Virus record (IMG/VR): IMGVR_UViG_3300037068_000153
Span: 1-64,000 of that record
Direction: 5' to 3' (one strand)
DNA length: 64,000 nt
From: a virus
Made by a program: the position numbers and the translations under genes. Shown here in pieces: positions 50,126 through 59,071 of the stretch. Each line of letters begins with the position of its first letter. Position 1 is the first letter of the stretch. Under the pieces are notes generated by a model. The model was not told the DNA's origin. It worked only from the letters and a program-made list of their open reading frames with translations, and searched no databases.

Positions 50126-50884
50126 CCCGATTTTGACCTTGCTGGAACCGGTCTTGACCGTGATGCCGGGCGACGTCAGAAACGCCGACGATAGCGGCGT
50201 CACGACGCCTGGCGCGATGCCATTGATGGCGCCCTCCACCTGGCTCATCCACAACGCGAGCGGGCCCGTAGGCGGCGCCGTGATCTGGCTGGGGTCTCCC
50301 TCCCGCGCCGCACCGTTCGAGCCGTTCGCGAGGTTGACGTTACCCTGCCCGTCGATCTCGATGTCCGACGGCGACTGGTCGCGGCCGATGGTCATGCGAT
50401 CGGTGGGTGCGCTCGCCAGCGGCGCGCCGAAGGGGTTGAGCCCGGGCAGGAAGAACCCGTCGGCGATCGAGTTGACGTGGTCGAATTCGGGATCGACTTC
50501 GTCGCCATTGCCCGTCAGCCACTTGTCGAGCGAGCGGTCAGCCCAGATGAGCAGGCCCAGCGTCGCAGGAACGGTCGCGCCGTTGATCTGCAAGTTGCCG
50601 TCGGAGATCGGCACGGTCGTGCGGAAGCTCCCATTGGCGCCCGGGAAGACGACAGGCACGCCCGGAATGACGGGAATAGACTCGACGAGGCGCGCATCGG
50701 ACTCGTCGAAAAAGGGGCGCATGACGAGCACCTTGCACGCGACCCGCTGCTTGTCGGGTTCGTACTTGGTCACGCGCACGGGCAGCGCGCGCGGTAGTCG
50801 CTGGAGAGCCGACTCGACGGCGCTGGCGATGACCGTCTGCCGCCGCGGCCGGCGAACCTCGTCCTCACGCCCCTTGTCGCTCAT
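50123..50884 (-). CDS. baseplate spike protein (Gp138/gpV-like)
   Basis: 253 aa. LPVRVTKYEPDKQRVACKVL and IPGVPVVFPGANG (OB-fold N-domain), then GLLIWADRSLDKWL, match Gp138-type puncturing spikes. The C-terminal half has short beta repeats (IEIDGQGNVNLAN, ITVKTGSSKVKIG) like a trimeric needle. It forms the central membrane-piercing tip. Confidence 0.8.
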   Translation of the reverse strand: MSDKGREDEVRRPRRQTVIASAVESALQRLPRALPVRVTKYEPDKQRVACKVLVMRPFFDESDARLVESIPVIPGVPVVFPGANGSFRTTVPISDGNLQINGATVPATLGLLIWADRSLDKWLTGNGDEVDPEFDHVNSIADGFFLPGLNPFGAPLASAPTDRMTIGRDQSPSDIEIDGQGNVNLANGSNGAAREGDPSQITAPPTGPLALWMSQVEGAINGIAPGVVTPLSSAFLTSPGITVKTGSSKVKIG

Positions 50885-51009
50885 CGTCGCTCGCTGCCGC
50901 AGGTGGGGCAGCGCTTGCGCTTGCCGGCGGACACGTCGCGCGGCGGCGCCGGCTTGCTCCCCTTCTTTTTCAGCTTATAGGTGCGACGTCCGAGCAACTT
51001 CACTCCCAT
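50881..51009 (-). CDS. 42-aa basic CxxC peptide
   Basis: 42 aa with ATGA overlap to the spike gene. Very basic (RRTYKLKKKGSKP) and ends CPTCGSERR. No SD. Kept because of the overlap and compact position between spike and hub; could be a small tip or chaperone peptide. Confidence 0.5.
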   Translation of the reverse strand: MGVKLLGRRTYKLKKKGSKPAPPRDVSAGKRKRCPTCGSERR

Positions 51010-51019
51010 CGATTGGCGC

Positions 51020-51919
51020 TCACGTAGTCGATAGTAACACCCCTTCGTACTCCGTATACCACTCTAGCGAATGGGTATCCCCCGTGAAGTGCACCTTCTT
51101 GACGCGCACGAATCCGTCGTAGCGGTTCGATTTCAATCGCACCTGGGCGCCGGGTACGCACGGCTGTAAGAGCGCCTTGAATTTGACCAACGCCGGCTTG
51201 CCCTTCTTCTCAGGGCTGCCGAATTCCGGTGAGCCGACGAGCCCGCTTTCGGGCGAGATCTCGGGAAACTCCGCCGTGCTCGCCTGCCCGGGCAGCAGCA
51301 CCTGGAGCGTATCGTCCTGGACCGACCATGCGTAGCCGGTGCCGCGGAGAAAGCGGTCCATCTCATGCGCCCACTGGCCGCTGACGACGTAGCCCTGGTC
51401 GAACGACTGCGTCAGGTTGAGCACGACGTTCGGCGTATTGCCGACCTGCAGCCCGCTCGCGTTCGCCAAGTACTGCAGGATGCTCCCGGCTTTCGTGCCC
51501 GGGGCGAAGCTCTCCGCCACGCGTGCGTTGCGATAGGCGCGCTCGCCGTCGCCGCCCTTGATCGTCGAGTTCCAGTCGGAGAGATCGCGCACGTTGTCGA
51601 CGGTGCGCGCGTCGCCGCGCCAGATGCGCGACATGCCGGTCTCCGCGTAGCCCGCCTCGAGGATGACCTTGACGCCCTTCTTCTGGATCAACCCGCGACT
51701 GTCGTCGTTCAAGTTGGTGACGATGATCTCGGCCGTATTGGGCTCCTTGCCGTCCGTCTTGGAGACCTTGAACGCGACGCGCTGCCCCGCCGGCTGATCG
51801 CCGCCCTCGCCCGCCTCGATGACGAGGACGTCTTGCACGACCTGATTGAAGTTGCCCTTGGTCGCGGATGGCGCCGCGAAGGTCACCCGCGCGCGGCGGT
51901 CGTAGAGCCTGTCCGCCAC
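51020..51919 (-). CDS. baseplate hub protein (gp27/gpD-like)
   Basis: 299 aa from GTG 51919. TAEIIVTNLNDDSRGLIQKKG, VILEAGYAETGMSRIWRGDA and AGSILQYLANASGL fit the hub family (Mu gp44/T4 gp27-like) that holds the spike. The C-terminal domain ends with VRVKKVHFTGDTHS. Role inferred from motifs and position next to the spike gene. Confidence 0.78.
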   Translation of the reverse strand: MADRLYDRRARVTFAAPSATKGNFNQVVQDVLVIEAGEGGDQPAGQRVAFKVSKTDGKEPNTAEIIVTNLNDDSRGLIQKKGVKVILEAGYAETGMSRIWRGDARTVDNVRDLSDWNSTIKGGDGERAYRNARVAESFAPGTKAGSILQYLANASGLQVGNTPNVVLNLTQSFDQGYVVSGQWAHEMDRFLRGTGYAWSVQDDTLQVLLPGQASTAEFPEISPESGLVGSPEFGSPEKKGKPALVKFKALLQPCVPGAQVRLKSNRYDGFVRVKKVHFTGDTHSLEWYTEYEGVLLSTT

Positions 51920-51920
51920 G

Positions 51921-52262
51921 TCACAGCCCCAGTTCTGCGGCGGTGAAGTAGATCAGCTTGTGGCGCACGCCGAAGCTCACGAGGTCGGGGTCTGCGTCCT
52001 CGCCAGCGCTGTCGACCACGACGAAGCACCCCGGCGGCTGCCGGTCGGCACGATACGCCCCCAGTGGCCAATTGGCCACCAGCTTGACCCCTGGCACAAG
52101 GTAGATCGAGCCCTGCTCGTCGAGGATGTCGAGAAACCATGCCGACGCGCGCACGTTCCAACGGAACTGGAGCGTGTACGTCACTGACTCGAGCGACGTC
52201 TGCATGTCGAAGAACGGCAGTGGCACGCCCTCGGAGAGCGGGATATCGAGTTCCAGAGGCAT
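51921..52262 (-). CDS. baseplate plug protein (Pam3 gp18-like, DUF6983)
   Basis: 113 aa. IPLSEGVPLPFFDMQTSLE, YTLQFRWNVRASAWFLDILDE and LVPGVKLVANWPLG match the small plug domain of simple myovirus baseplates such as cyanophage Pam3. It closes or braces the hub. Confidence 0.75.
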   Translation of the reverse strand: MPLELDIPLSEGVPLPFFDMQTSLESVTYTLQFRWNVRASAWFLDILDEQGSIYLVPGVKLVANWPLGAYRADRQPPGCFVVVDSAGEDADPDLVSFGVRHKLIYFTAAELGL

Positions 52263-52943
52263 CTATTTGCCCCCCAGCGCTTTGCCTATGCCCGAAACCG
52301 TGGGATTGTCCGACTGGGCCGCAGTATCGGCCAGCGTGCGCATCGGGTCGACATCCTTGTTCGCGTCCTTCGCCGTCTTGGTGCCGGTCGATTTCTTTTT
52401 ACCCACGCGCTTGTCCGACGAGACGACCCCGCGCGTGAGCTTATTCTGCACGACGCGAATGTGCTTGAATGAGATCGAGAACGCGATCGCGTCGTAGTTC
52501 TTGGCCGCGCGTGGCAGCGAAATGGACTCGATCGCCATCGAGTCATAGTCGCCCATCGTCGTCGAGACGGTAACGATGGCGCTGGTATCGCGCAGCCTAC
52601 GGAGCTTAGCCCACTCGCCCTGCGCGTACCCGTCGACGGCGCCAATGGCGCCCGCGGCCTGCGCTGCCGCGGTAGTCGTCTGGATGGTAAACGCGCCCGC
52701 CTTGACTGCCTCCGTCGCCTGCGTGTTCGACAGCGGCGTATTAGAAATACGACAATCGAGGGTGAGCAGATCGGGGTTAGGACGCGAGTGATCGCTCGCA
52801 TTGAACCCCGTTTCCACCGGGTGGTCGGTGATGGTGTTGGTAAGCTGGTGCTGCTCCGTCACGACCGCGTGCATGGTGATCGTGGTGGTATCGGCGGTGA
52901 TGACGCCGCCGCGTCGAATGACCGTGACCGTCGACGACGCCAC
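52263..52943 (-). CDS. Dit-like baseplate protein
   Basis: 226 aa from GTG 52943. HQLTNTITDHPVETGFNASDH and the LDCRISNTPLS strand pattern fit the N-terminal domain of Dit-like baseplate proteins; FSISFKHIRVVQNKLTRG is the following strand. The Lys/Thr-rich C-terminus is disordered. Connects tube end to hub. Confidence 0.7.
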   Translation of the reverse strand: MASSTVTVIRRGGVITADTTTITMHAVVTEQHQLTNTITDHPVETGFNASDHSRPNPDLLTLDCRISNTPLSNTQATEAVKAGAFTIQTTTAAAQAAGAIGAVDGYAQGEWAKLRRLRDTSAIVTVSTTMGDYDSMAIESISLPRAAKNYDAIAFSISFKHIRVVQNKLTRGVVSSDKRVGKKKSTGTKTAKDANKDVDPMRTLADTAAQSDNPTVSGIGKALGGK

Positions 52944-52946
52944 GGC

Positions 52947-54500
52947 TCAGTCCCCCAGCGCCGCGGCGGCCTCTTCGTTGGCCGCGTCCTCGTGCTGCTG
53001 AATGAGGTTGACCACGTCGGCCGCGCTCATCCCAGGCGCCTGGTAGATGTTGTAGCTGCGCTGGATACTGACCGGCGCGGCGCTCATCACACCCTGTCCC
53101 GGAGGCAGCGTGGGCGCGGCAAATTCGCCGCCGCCGAAGCCAGCCTGCAGCTGCTGCCACCAGCTGGCGCCGCGCCCTTTGGCATCTTCCGTTCGCTTGT
53201 CGAAATTCTTGACGAAGTCCGGCCGCGGCACGAGGTGCTCACCAATATTGGCGGCAGCCTCGCCGATTTTGAGCGCCGTATTGACGACGCCACCCTCTTG
53301 CGCGGGTGCGCGCTTCTTCGGGCCGAATCGCAGGTCGAGCTTATCGGCGATGCCGATCGCCCGCTCCATGTACTGTACGAGCTCCTTGATGGCCGCCAGC
53401 CACCACGGATCGTTCTTCTTCGGCTGCGACCACTCATCGAGCATCTTCATCCAGTCGGCGAAGAGCGAATCCTTGCCCTCGAGAAAACGACGGATGGAGT
53501 TAAGAATGAGCAACACGGCGGCGAGCGCCGCGACCCACAGAAGCCACGGCGCCGCCGCCAGCGTGCCGGCGGCAACGAACCCGATCACATACGCGCGGAT
53601 GCCGCTGTCGAGCTTCCAGAACCACTGCAGCAGGCCGACAATCCCCTCCACGATGAGCTTGATCGACCCGTAGAGAACGTCGAAGGCGTCGATCAAAAAC
53701 TTGGCGCCCCTCGCAATGGCCTTGAGCACGACCTCGAGCTTCTGCTTGATCACCTCGCGGTTGGCCTTCACCCACGCCACCGCGCCGTCGGTGAGCTGCT
53801 TGAGCACCGGGAAGATGGAGGCGCCCGCCTTGCGCTTGATGCCCTCCCAGAGCGCCTCGAGCCGCTTGACGTTGTGCTCAACCTCGACGCCCTGCTTGAC
53901 CGTCTCCTCGTCGAGCACCACGCCAAGGTCACGAGCCTCCTCGCGCAGCTCGGCCAGCCCCTCGGAGCCCTCGTTGAGCAGCGGGATCATCCGCTTGCCG
54001 GCGCGCCCGAAGAGCTCGAGCGCCAGCGCCGTCTTCTTGGCGCCGTCGGGCATGACCTTGAACTTCTCGGCCACCTCGGCAATGACGTCGTCGGCGGCTT
54101 TGAGCTGGCCGTGCGCGTCCTTCAGCTTGATCTTGAGCTCGGCGAAGACCTTGCCCTGCTCCTCGCCACCCTTCGACGCCGCGTACATGTTGCGTGACAG
54201 GAGACCGACCGACTGCGCCATCTCCTCCATGCCGACGCCGGTGAGGCTGCCGACGTAAAGAAGCTCCTGAAGCGCATCGGTGGTGAGGCCGACGGCCTGC
54301 GCGGTGTGCTCGATCTCGACGGTAGACTCGATCGCCTCCTTCGTCACGTCGACGAAGAACTCGACCGCCTTCTTGCCAATCTCGACGAGGCCCTCGAGCC
54401 CCTTCTCCACCGCCTTGGCGAATAGCTCGCCCTCGGCGAACGAGGCCGAATCGACCTCGAGCCCGAGCGCGACGGCTACTTCGCGGAGGATGGTGCTCAC
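52947..54500 (-). CDS. tail tape measure protein
   Basis: 517 aa from GTG 54500. Long amphipathic helices (residues 10-280), hydrophobic segments at about 300-350 (YVIGFVAAGTLAAAPWLLWV, AALAAVLLILNSI) and a low-complexity C-terminus. At roughly 1.5 angstrom per residue it predicts a short tail, near 75-80 nm. Located between the chaperone and Dit genes, as usual. Confidence 0.85.
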   Translation of the reverse strand: MSTILREVAVALGLEVDSASFAEGELFAKAVEKGLEGLVEIGKKAVEFFVDVTKEAIESTVEIEHTAQAVGLTTDALQELLYVGSLTGVGMEEMAQSVGLLSRNMYAASKGGEEQGKVFAELKIKLKDAHGQLKAADDVIAEVAEKFKVMPDGAKKTALALELFGRAGKRMIPLLNEGSEGLAELREEARDLGVVLDEETVKQGVEVEHNVKRLEALWEGIKRKAGASIFPVLKQLTDGAVAWVKANREVIKQKLEVVLKAIARGAKFLIDAFDVLYGSIKLIVEGIVGLLQWFWKLDSGIRAYVIGFVAAGTLAAAPWLLWVAALAAVLLILNSIRRFLEGKDSLFADWMKMLDEWSQPKKNDPWWLAAIKELVQYMERAIGIADKLDLRFGPKKRAPAQEGGVVNTALKIGEAAANIGEHLVPRPDFVKNFDKRTEDAKGRGASWWQQLQAGFGGGEFAAPTLPPGQGVMSAAPVSIQRSYNIYQAPGMSAADVVNLIQQHEDAANEEAAAALGD

Positions 54501-54509
54501 GATCTAGTC

Positions 54510-54866
54510 CTACTTGGCGAGGAGCCCTTCGCCCTTGAGCGCGTTGACGACGTCGGTGATCGTATAGTAGTTCGCGCCCGTACCGCCGTTGGACCTAATG
54601 TCGAAGAAGGTCGATCCGGTCACGCCGCCACCGGCCGCGCTACCCGTCGCACCGAGACCCGTCGGCTGCTGCACGCCGGTGGCGCCGAAGAAGCCCAGGA
54701 TGCCGGTCGGCATGCCGATCGACAACGCGGCCGGAAAGCGCGCGCCGGTCGGGCCAGTGAAGACGGAGGCCGAGCCCCAGCCCCTCAGCCAGTGGTAAAG
54801 CGGCTGGAGCCACTCGTGGGTCGTGATGGGGACGCCTGCGTATCCGGTGGGTGCCTGCATGGTCAT
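54510..54866 (-). CDS. small Gly-Thr-rich structural protein
   Basis: 118 aa from ATG 54866 with GAGGAG upstream. Contains Gly/Thr/Pro motifs (FTGPTGARFP, GATGVQQPTGLGATGSA) like the fibres, and an alpha segment at the end (ITDVVNALKGEGLL). Inserted between chaperone and tape measure, an unusual place. Possibly a minor virion protein. Confidence 0.6.
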   Translation of the reverse strand: MTMQAPTGYAGVPITTHEWLQPLYHWLRGWGSASVFTGPTGARFPAALSIGMPTGILGFFGATGVQQPTGLGATGSAAGGGVTGSTFFDIRSNGGTGANYYTITDVVNALKGEGLLAK

Positions 54867-54912
54867 TCTCCTCGGGCCACCTCTTACCAGCTAGCCCTTG
54901 GTAGCGTTGCGT

Positions 54913-55541
54913 TTATCGGTTCTTCTCTCGCTGGCGCCGCTGCTCCTCGGCGTCGTCCTCAGCCGCCTCGTCTTGCGCGTCGAGCAGGTCATTGGCCATG
55001 AGGATGCGCTCACGGCTCAGCGTCGGAACATCGCCCAACGTGCACCACTTCCGCATCACGAGCCGGTAGACGGGCCAGGGCTGGACGTGTTTGACGTCGC
55101 GGAGCTTCCGCCCGCCGCGGGGCGGTCGCGCAACGCGCGGGCAAGGTCGAAAAAATCGGGGTAGCTCACCCTCACGGCATGGATGAGCAGGCGCCAGGTG
55201 TCGAGCGTGCGGCGCTGCAGGAGCACGTGGATCGGCTCGCCGGCGGCGCCCTGGTAGAGCAGCGTCCCGTTCATCGTCGCGCCCGTGAGCAGCGTGCGCA
55301 TGATGTACTTGAGGTCGTCGGGCGACAGCTTGCCGACCATGCTCTGCACGATCGGGCCGACCTTGGCGGCGATCGCTGCCGCGTCAAAGCCTTCACCAAC
55401 CGTCTCGTTGAGCGCGCCGGCGGCCATGACGAAGTCGACCACCAGCGGCAGCAGCTTCGGCTGCAAAAGGAAGCTCGCCTCGCCCCCGAGGGGGGAGACG
55501 GTAAAGACGTCGTTGCCGAGCTTGAGGGACGTGTCGACCAT
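54913..55541 (-). CDS. tail assembly chaperone GT frameshift product
   Basis: A -1 slip on TTTTTTC at 55155-55149 joins the chaperone gene to a second frame that stays open to TAA 54915-54913. The extension encodes HVQPWPVYRLVMRKWCTLGD, then a charged helix (SRERILMANDLLDAQDEAAEDD) and a basic end. Such extensions bind the tape measure protein during tail assembly in many phages. Total about 209 aa. The second frame has no start of its own and reads convincingly as coding only after the slip. Confidence 0.7.
55056..55541 (-). CDS. tail assembly chaperone (G form)
   Basis: 161 aa from ATG 55541. FTVSPLGGEASFLLQPKLLP, DDLKYIMRTLLTGATMNG and LIHAVRVSYPDFFDLARAL are typical of phage tail tube/assembly chaperones of myoviruses with DUF3383 sheath. 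The final about 20 residues are Ser/Gly-rich. It is followed by the frameshifted extension. Lies between tube and tape measure genes. Confidence 0.75.
   Translation of the reverse strand: MVDTSLKLGNDVFTVSPLGGEASFLLQPKLLPLVVDFVMAAGALNETVGEGFDAAAIAAKVGPIVQSMVGKLSPDDLKYIMRTLLTGATMNGTLLYQGAAGEPIHVLLQRRTLDTWRLLIHAVRVSYPDFFDLARALRDRPAAGGSSATSNTSSPGPSTGS
55149..55155 (-). other. slippery heptamer TTTTTTC
   Basis: In frame as T TTT TTC within the chaperone gene, the canonical X XXY YYZ layout for -1 slippage. Plus-strand bases GAAAAAA. Confidence 0.7.
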
Positions 55542-55544
55542 CGA

Positions 55545-55976
55545 TTACTGCCCCAGCGGCAGGATGCCACCCTGGATCATTTCGAGCTTGTCAGTCTGGA
55601 TGACCCAGGTGACATCGCCCAACTCCTTGCCACGCTCGAGATCCGGCATCTTGACGATCCAGGCGTTCTGCGCGTTCGCCACGGCGGCGCCATTGCCATC
55701 CTTGACCTGGATCGGCACCACGCCTTGGCCGGTCTGCCGGTCGAGGATGGCCTGCGCCGAGAGGAGATCGTTCGAGGGGCTCGACTTCAGGAGCGTGATC
55801 TCGAACTTGCCCGCCTCGTTGGCGTTGCGGATGCGGCAGCCGCGGCCGTCGGCGCCGATCTCGAGCGAGTATTGGTCCTCGTCGAACGACGCCTTGATGA
55901 ACGTTCCCGCGGCGTACTCGACGATCGTGTTCGCCCCGACGGACATAGTGAACTTGGTCGGATCCCACTCGGCCAT
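55545..55976 (-). CDS. tail tube protein (DUF3277-like)
   Basis: 143 aa with AAGGAG upstream. FIKASFDEDQYSLEIGADGR, CRIRNANEAGKFEITLLKSS and SNDLLSAQAILDRQTGQG match phage tube proteins of the DUF3277 group. Polymerises as the inner tail tube; directly downstream of sheath. Confidence 0.82.
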   Translation of the reverse strand: MAEWDPTKFTMSVGANTIVEYAAGTFIKASFDEDQYSLEIGADGRGCRIRNANEAGKFEITLLKSSPSNDLLSAQAILDRQTGQGVVPIQVKDGNGAAVANAQNAWIVKMPDLERGKELGDVTWVIQTDKLEMIQGGILPLGQ

Positions 55977-55985
55977 CGGTGCTCC

Positions 55986-57545
55986 TTACGGGCTCGCTTC
56001 GACGTTGACGGACAACTTGTTGATCGCTCCGGCCAACGTCCAGCCCGAGGCCACGCCCTTGAGCCAGCGGGCCTGCTTGTCGGCGGTCGAAATGTCCGCG
56101 ACCGTCGGCGCGGTGACGGTAATCGGCGTGTCGGGCGAGTTGGGCGCGATGCCGCCAGCGCGCACGCCCTCGGTGTTCTGCGCCTTGACCTGCGTCTCCA
56201 TGAGCGCAATGCCTGCGTCGGTGAAAGGCACCTTCTCAGCGTCCAGGAGCAGGTTGGCGACACGCTCCTGGAGACGCGCGACGTACCAGTCACGAAAGCG
56301 GATCACGTCGATATACTCATGGGCGGACACCAGCCCCGAGCCCTGCACCGCGTTCACCCCCGCGAAATCCGCGTAGTAGTTCGCATATTTGGCGGTGATG
56401 TTCGTGATCATCGTGTCGGTGTAGACCTTGATGGTCACGCCTGGGAGCGTCTTGTAGATCCAGTTGTCGCCGCCCGGGTTGATGGGGAACCAGCGCGCGA
56501 TCTCGGCCGCGTCGAAGAAGTCATCCGGCGCCGTATGAAAGGCGGGTCCCGTGCGCGCGTAAGCCGCGTCGCGCAGCTTGTTGAACACGTCGGCGCCCGC
56601 AGCGACATACGCAACGGTGGCGATGGCCGAATCGGACGAGGCCACGATATACAGCTTCGTGTTAGCCTCGACCCATGCCGCGGCCGCCTGCACCAGCAAC
56701 GAGGAATTGTAGAGCGTCACGAGCCCATACCACGCGCTCGACGCCAGCTTGATGGCTGCGAGGTCGGCGGCGATGCCCGGGTCAGCGTGGTTTTGCGCGA
56801 CCGAGAGGAACGCCATGTCGAGAACCTCGACGGCGAAATAGGTCCCGGCGGCGTTCGCGGTCATGCGGAACGTCTTGGCGCCAACCGCGCCCTGGAGGCT
56901 GGTGGCCACGGGCATGACCGGCGCGGTCAGCTCGTCGACCAGCAGCTTGAGTCCGTAGACGATGGCGTCGTTGGTCGTAGTACCAACGGTGGCGCTGGCG
57001 CCCGCGTACATCCAATGGACCGTATTATCGGTGATGTCCGCGCTGGCGCCCGTCGGGCCGCCCGAGCCCGCCGACGTGCCCGACGTGATGCAGATGTAGT
57101 ACTTGGCCGGCGTGTCATTGACGACGAGCTGGCCCTGGGTGTACGCCGTCCCCGCCGCCCACGACGCCGCCGCGGTCGCCGTGTAGTCGCACTCCTGCGA
57201 CGTGAAAACGCTCGAGCCATTGTCGGCGGCGACGCGCAGCTTGTAGACCGCGTTCGCCACCTGGCTGTTGGTCCCGACGTCATACTGCTGCGTCGGCTTG
57301 TTGGCCGCGCGCCCGATCATGAGCTTCTGCAGCCCCGTCGTCTGCGCGAACATCTTCTGCGCCGCTAGGTACTCGGGGGTGGCCGCGCCAAAGTCGGCGC
57401 CGACAGCGGTCAGGCTCGAGTAGGTGCGCGTGCGCTCGGCCCATGCGGCCGTATGCGACACGATGAGAGGGATGCCGAAGCCGGCCGCCGTCACGCCCGG
57501 GTTCGACAGGGTGAAGGAGACGTTGACGATGTCGGCCAGGGACAT
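55986..57545 (-). CDS. tail sheath protein (DUF3383) with CBM-like insert
   Basis: 519 aa. VNVSFTLSNPGVTAAGFGIP and TRTYSSLTAVGADFGAATPEY at the start and the C-terminal VQARFLKGVASG-like end fit DUF3383 sheaths of contractile tails. Residues 127-182 hold an extra module (WAAGTAYTQGQLV, YYICITSGTSAGSGGP, ITDNTVHWMYAG) very similar to that in baseplate J. On a sheath it would be displayed along the tail surface. The intergenic region upstream carries a TGTGACAC element. Confidence 0.87.
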   Translation of the reverse strand: MSLADIVNVSFTLSNPGVTAAGFGIPLIVSHTAAWAERTRTYSSLTAVGADFGAATPEYLAAQKMFAQTTGLQKLMIGRAANKPTQQYDVGTNSQVANAVYKLRVAADNGSSVFTSQECDYTATAAASWAAGTAYTQGQLVVNDTPAKYYICITSGTSAGSGGPTGASADITDNTVHWMYAGASATVGTTTNDAIVYGLKLLVDELTAPVMPVATSLQGAVGAKTFRMTANAAGTYFAVEVLDMAFLSVAQNHADPGIAADLAAIKLASSAWYGLVTLYNSSLLVQAAAAWVEANTKLYIVASSDSAIATVAYVAAGADVFNKLRDAAYARTGPAFHTAPDDFFDAAEIARWFPINPGGDNWIYKTLPGVTIKVYTDTMITNITAKYANYYADFAGVNAVQGSGLVSAHEYIDVIRFRDWYVARLQERVANLLLDAEKVPFTDAGIALMETQVKAQNTEGVRAGGIAPNSPDTPITVTAPTVADISTADKQARWLKGVASGWTLAGAINKLSVNVEASP

Positions 57546-57587
57546 GCTTTACATGTACCGTGCCGAATGTGTCACAATCTAGCGCAC
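57546..57587 (-). promoter_or_regulatory. upstream region of sheath gene with TGTGACAC
   Basis: 42-base gap. The minus strand has TTGTGACACATTCGG and, six bases before ATG 57545, the hexamer TACATG. This fits the -10-to-ATG spacing seen elsewhere, but there is no -35 match. Candidate late promoter or operator. Confidence 0.45.
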
Positions 57588-58169
57588 CTAATCGGCGGCG
57601 TCCGAGTCGAAGGATTGAACCGAGTCACCGTTGACGCCACCGTGCATCGTCACCGTGCCCGACATGCGCTCGATGTAGCCCACGTACTCGACGGCAGTCG
57701 GCGGCGGCATGTAGCAGCGCACCGTCGCCACGGCGCGACCGCGAAAGCGAGTCGAGGGCACGTCCGGGATCCACTGCGGCGTGCCGGGGTCGAAGGGCGA
57801 GACGTCCTGGGCGGTGAGGATGGCGCGCACCGAAGGCAGCGTCAGCGCGAGAAGGAGGCGCGAGCACAGCTCGAGCGCACTATTCGAGCGCGCCGAAATA
57901 GCCTGCGTCGTGAAGCATTCGACCTCGAGCGGGTACTCGCGCCGACCACGCGCGCGGAGCTCAATCTCCTGCCCGGCCGGGCGCGACAGGTCGGTCGAGG
58001 TCTGAATGTAGTCGATGCCGAGGGTGATGGGACCGCCGAGCTGCAGCGTCACGTAGTCGGTCGCGAGCTGGCTGCGGTTCTGCCCCTTCCAGATCACCTG
58101 CCCGGCGCCGAGCCCGCTGGCGCGCACGATGGCGGCTTGGATAGCATCGCCGACGTCGTCCCAACTCAT
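57588..58169 (-). CDS. neck/tail terminator protein (gp12-like)
   Basis: 193 aa from ATG 58169 (ATGA overlap). IQAAIVRASGLGAGQVIWKG, YVTLQLGGPITLGID and RGRREYPLEVECFTTQAI match the phage neck terminator gp12-like family. It caps the tube and connects it to the head. Confidence 0.75.
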   Translation of the reverse strand: MSWDDVGDAIQAAIVRASGLGAGQVIWKGQNRSQLATDYVTLQLGGPITLGIDYIQTSTDLSRPAGQEIELRARGRREYPLEVECFTTQAISARSNSALELCSRLLLALTLPSVRAILTAQDVSPFDPGTPQWIPDVPSTRFRGRAVATVRCYMPPPTAVEYVGYIERMSGTVTMHGGVNGDSVQSFDSDAAD

Positions 58170-58564
58170 ACGTCGTCCGTCCCCGGCGTCGGCGCCTGCA
58201 CGATGACACGGTAGGCTGCGGGCTGGGTCTGGTTCAGGAAGCCGCCCTGGTTGAAGGTCTCGACGTGCTGCACCTCCCACGGCTGCCCGTCGATGGTCAC
58301 CGTGTCGGCCTCGAAAGCGCTGTCGACGTCGCCGCAGTCCAGCTGGGACGTGGTGAAGAGCACGCGCGTCTCGTTCGCGCGGCGCCCCTCGGGCAGCCGC
58401 AAGAGATCCTTGCCCGTCGCCGGCTGCACACACGCTTTGATGTTGACGGTAAGGTCGTTGGTCGGCTGGAACACGCCGCGCACCACCTGTGCGCGCTGGC
58501 GCCGCGTGAGCACGTATGTCCCGCCCTGGGTAATGAACGACTCGATGAGCGCGGCGGTGTCCAC
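58166..58564 (-). CDS. head closure-like protein
   Basis: 132 aa from GTG 58564. Beta-rich (TVNIKACVQPATGKDLLRLP, TVTIDGQPWEVQHVETFNQG), size and position between the HK97-gp10-like and terminator genes fit a head-closure (stopper) protein. No single diagnostic motif. Confidence 0.62.
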   Translation of the reverse strand: MDTAALIESFITQGGTYVLTRRQRAQVVRGVFQPTNDLTVNIKACVQPATGKDLLRLPEGRRANETRVLFTTSQLDCGDVDSAFEADTVTIDGQPWEVQHVETFNQGGFLNQTQPAAYRVIVQAPTPGTDDV

Positions 58565-58573
58565 AGCCCGATG

Positions 58574-59065
58574 CTACTCGCCTTCGCTTTTGTCGTCGAG
58601 CGCCCACGTGATGCTGTTGCGCAGCCGGCCAGTATCGATCAGCGTCGTGGACGAGCCCTTGCGCGCGACCGTCGCGGGCTTGTCAGGCGGCGGGATGCTG
58701 CTGGTGATCTTCGTTTTGACATCCGATGCCAGCTGCGCGCCGATGAGCCCAAGCGCGCGATCGACCTCCATCTTACCGTCGAGCACCTCGCCGATCAGCT
58801 TCTCACCGGTGCGCACCAGCTCCTCGCGCTTCTGGTCAAAAGTCGAACGCAAGAACGAGCGCTCGGGGATGGCTCCGTCCTCGGTCCCGAACTCATGGAC
58901 GGCCGCCAGTTCTACCAGCGTAATCGAGCCTTCGCCATCGTGTCCCTTGTCGGAGAGCACACCGACGCGCACGCGCTTGTCCTTGATCTCGCGCGCGCGG
59001 CGCATGAAGTCGGTCCAACCAGTATCCTTGACCCTGACGCCGACTCTGCCCCTGCCCTTCGCCAT
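58574..59065 (-). CDS. HK97 gp10-like/virion morphogenesis protein
   Basis: 163 aa. VELAAVHEFGTEDGAIPERS (about 52-71) followed by FLRSTFDQKREEL, and the end DTGRLRNSITW, are typical of gp10/morphogenesis proteins of the neck or tail completion group. Confidence 0.78.
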   Translation of the reverse strand: MAKGRGRVGVRVKDTGWTDFMRRAREIKDKRVRVGVLSDKGHDGEGSITLVELAAVHEFGTEDGAIPERSFLRSTFDQKREELVRTGEKLIGEVLDGKMEVDRALGLIGAQLASDVKTKITSSIPPPDKPATVARKGSSTTLIDTGRLRNSITWALDDKSEGE

Positions 59066-59071
59066 CGGCGG

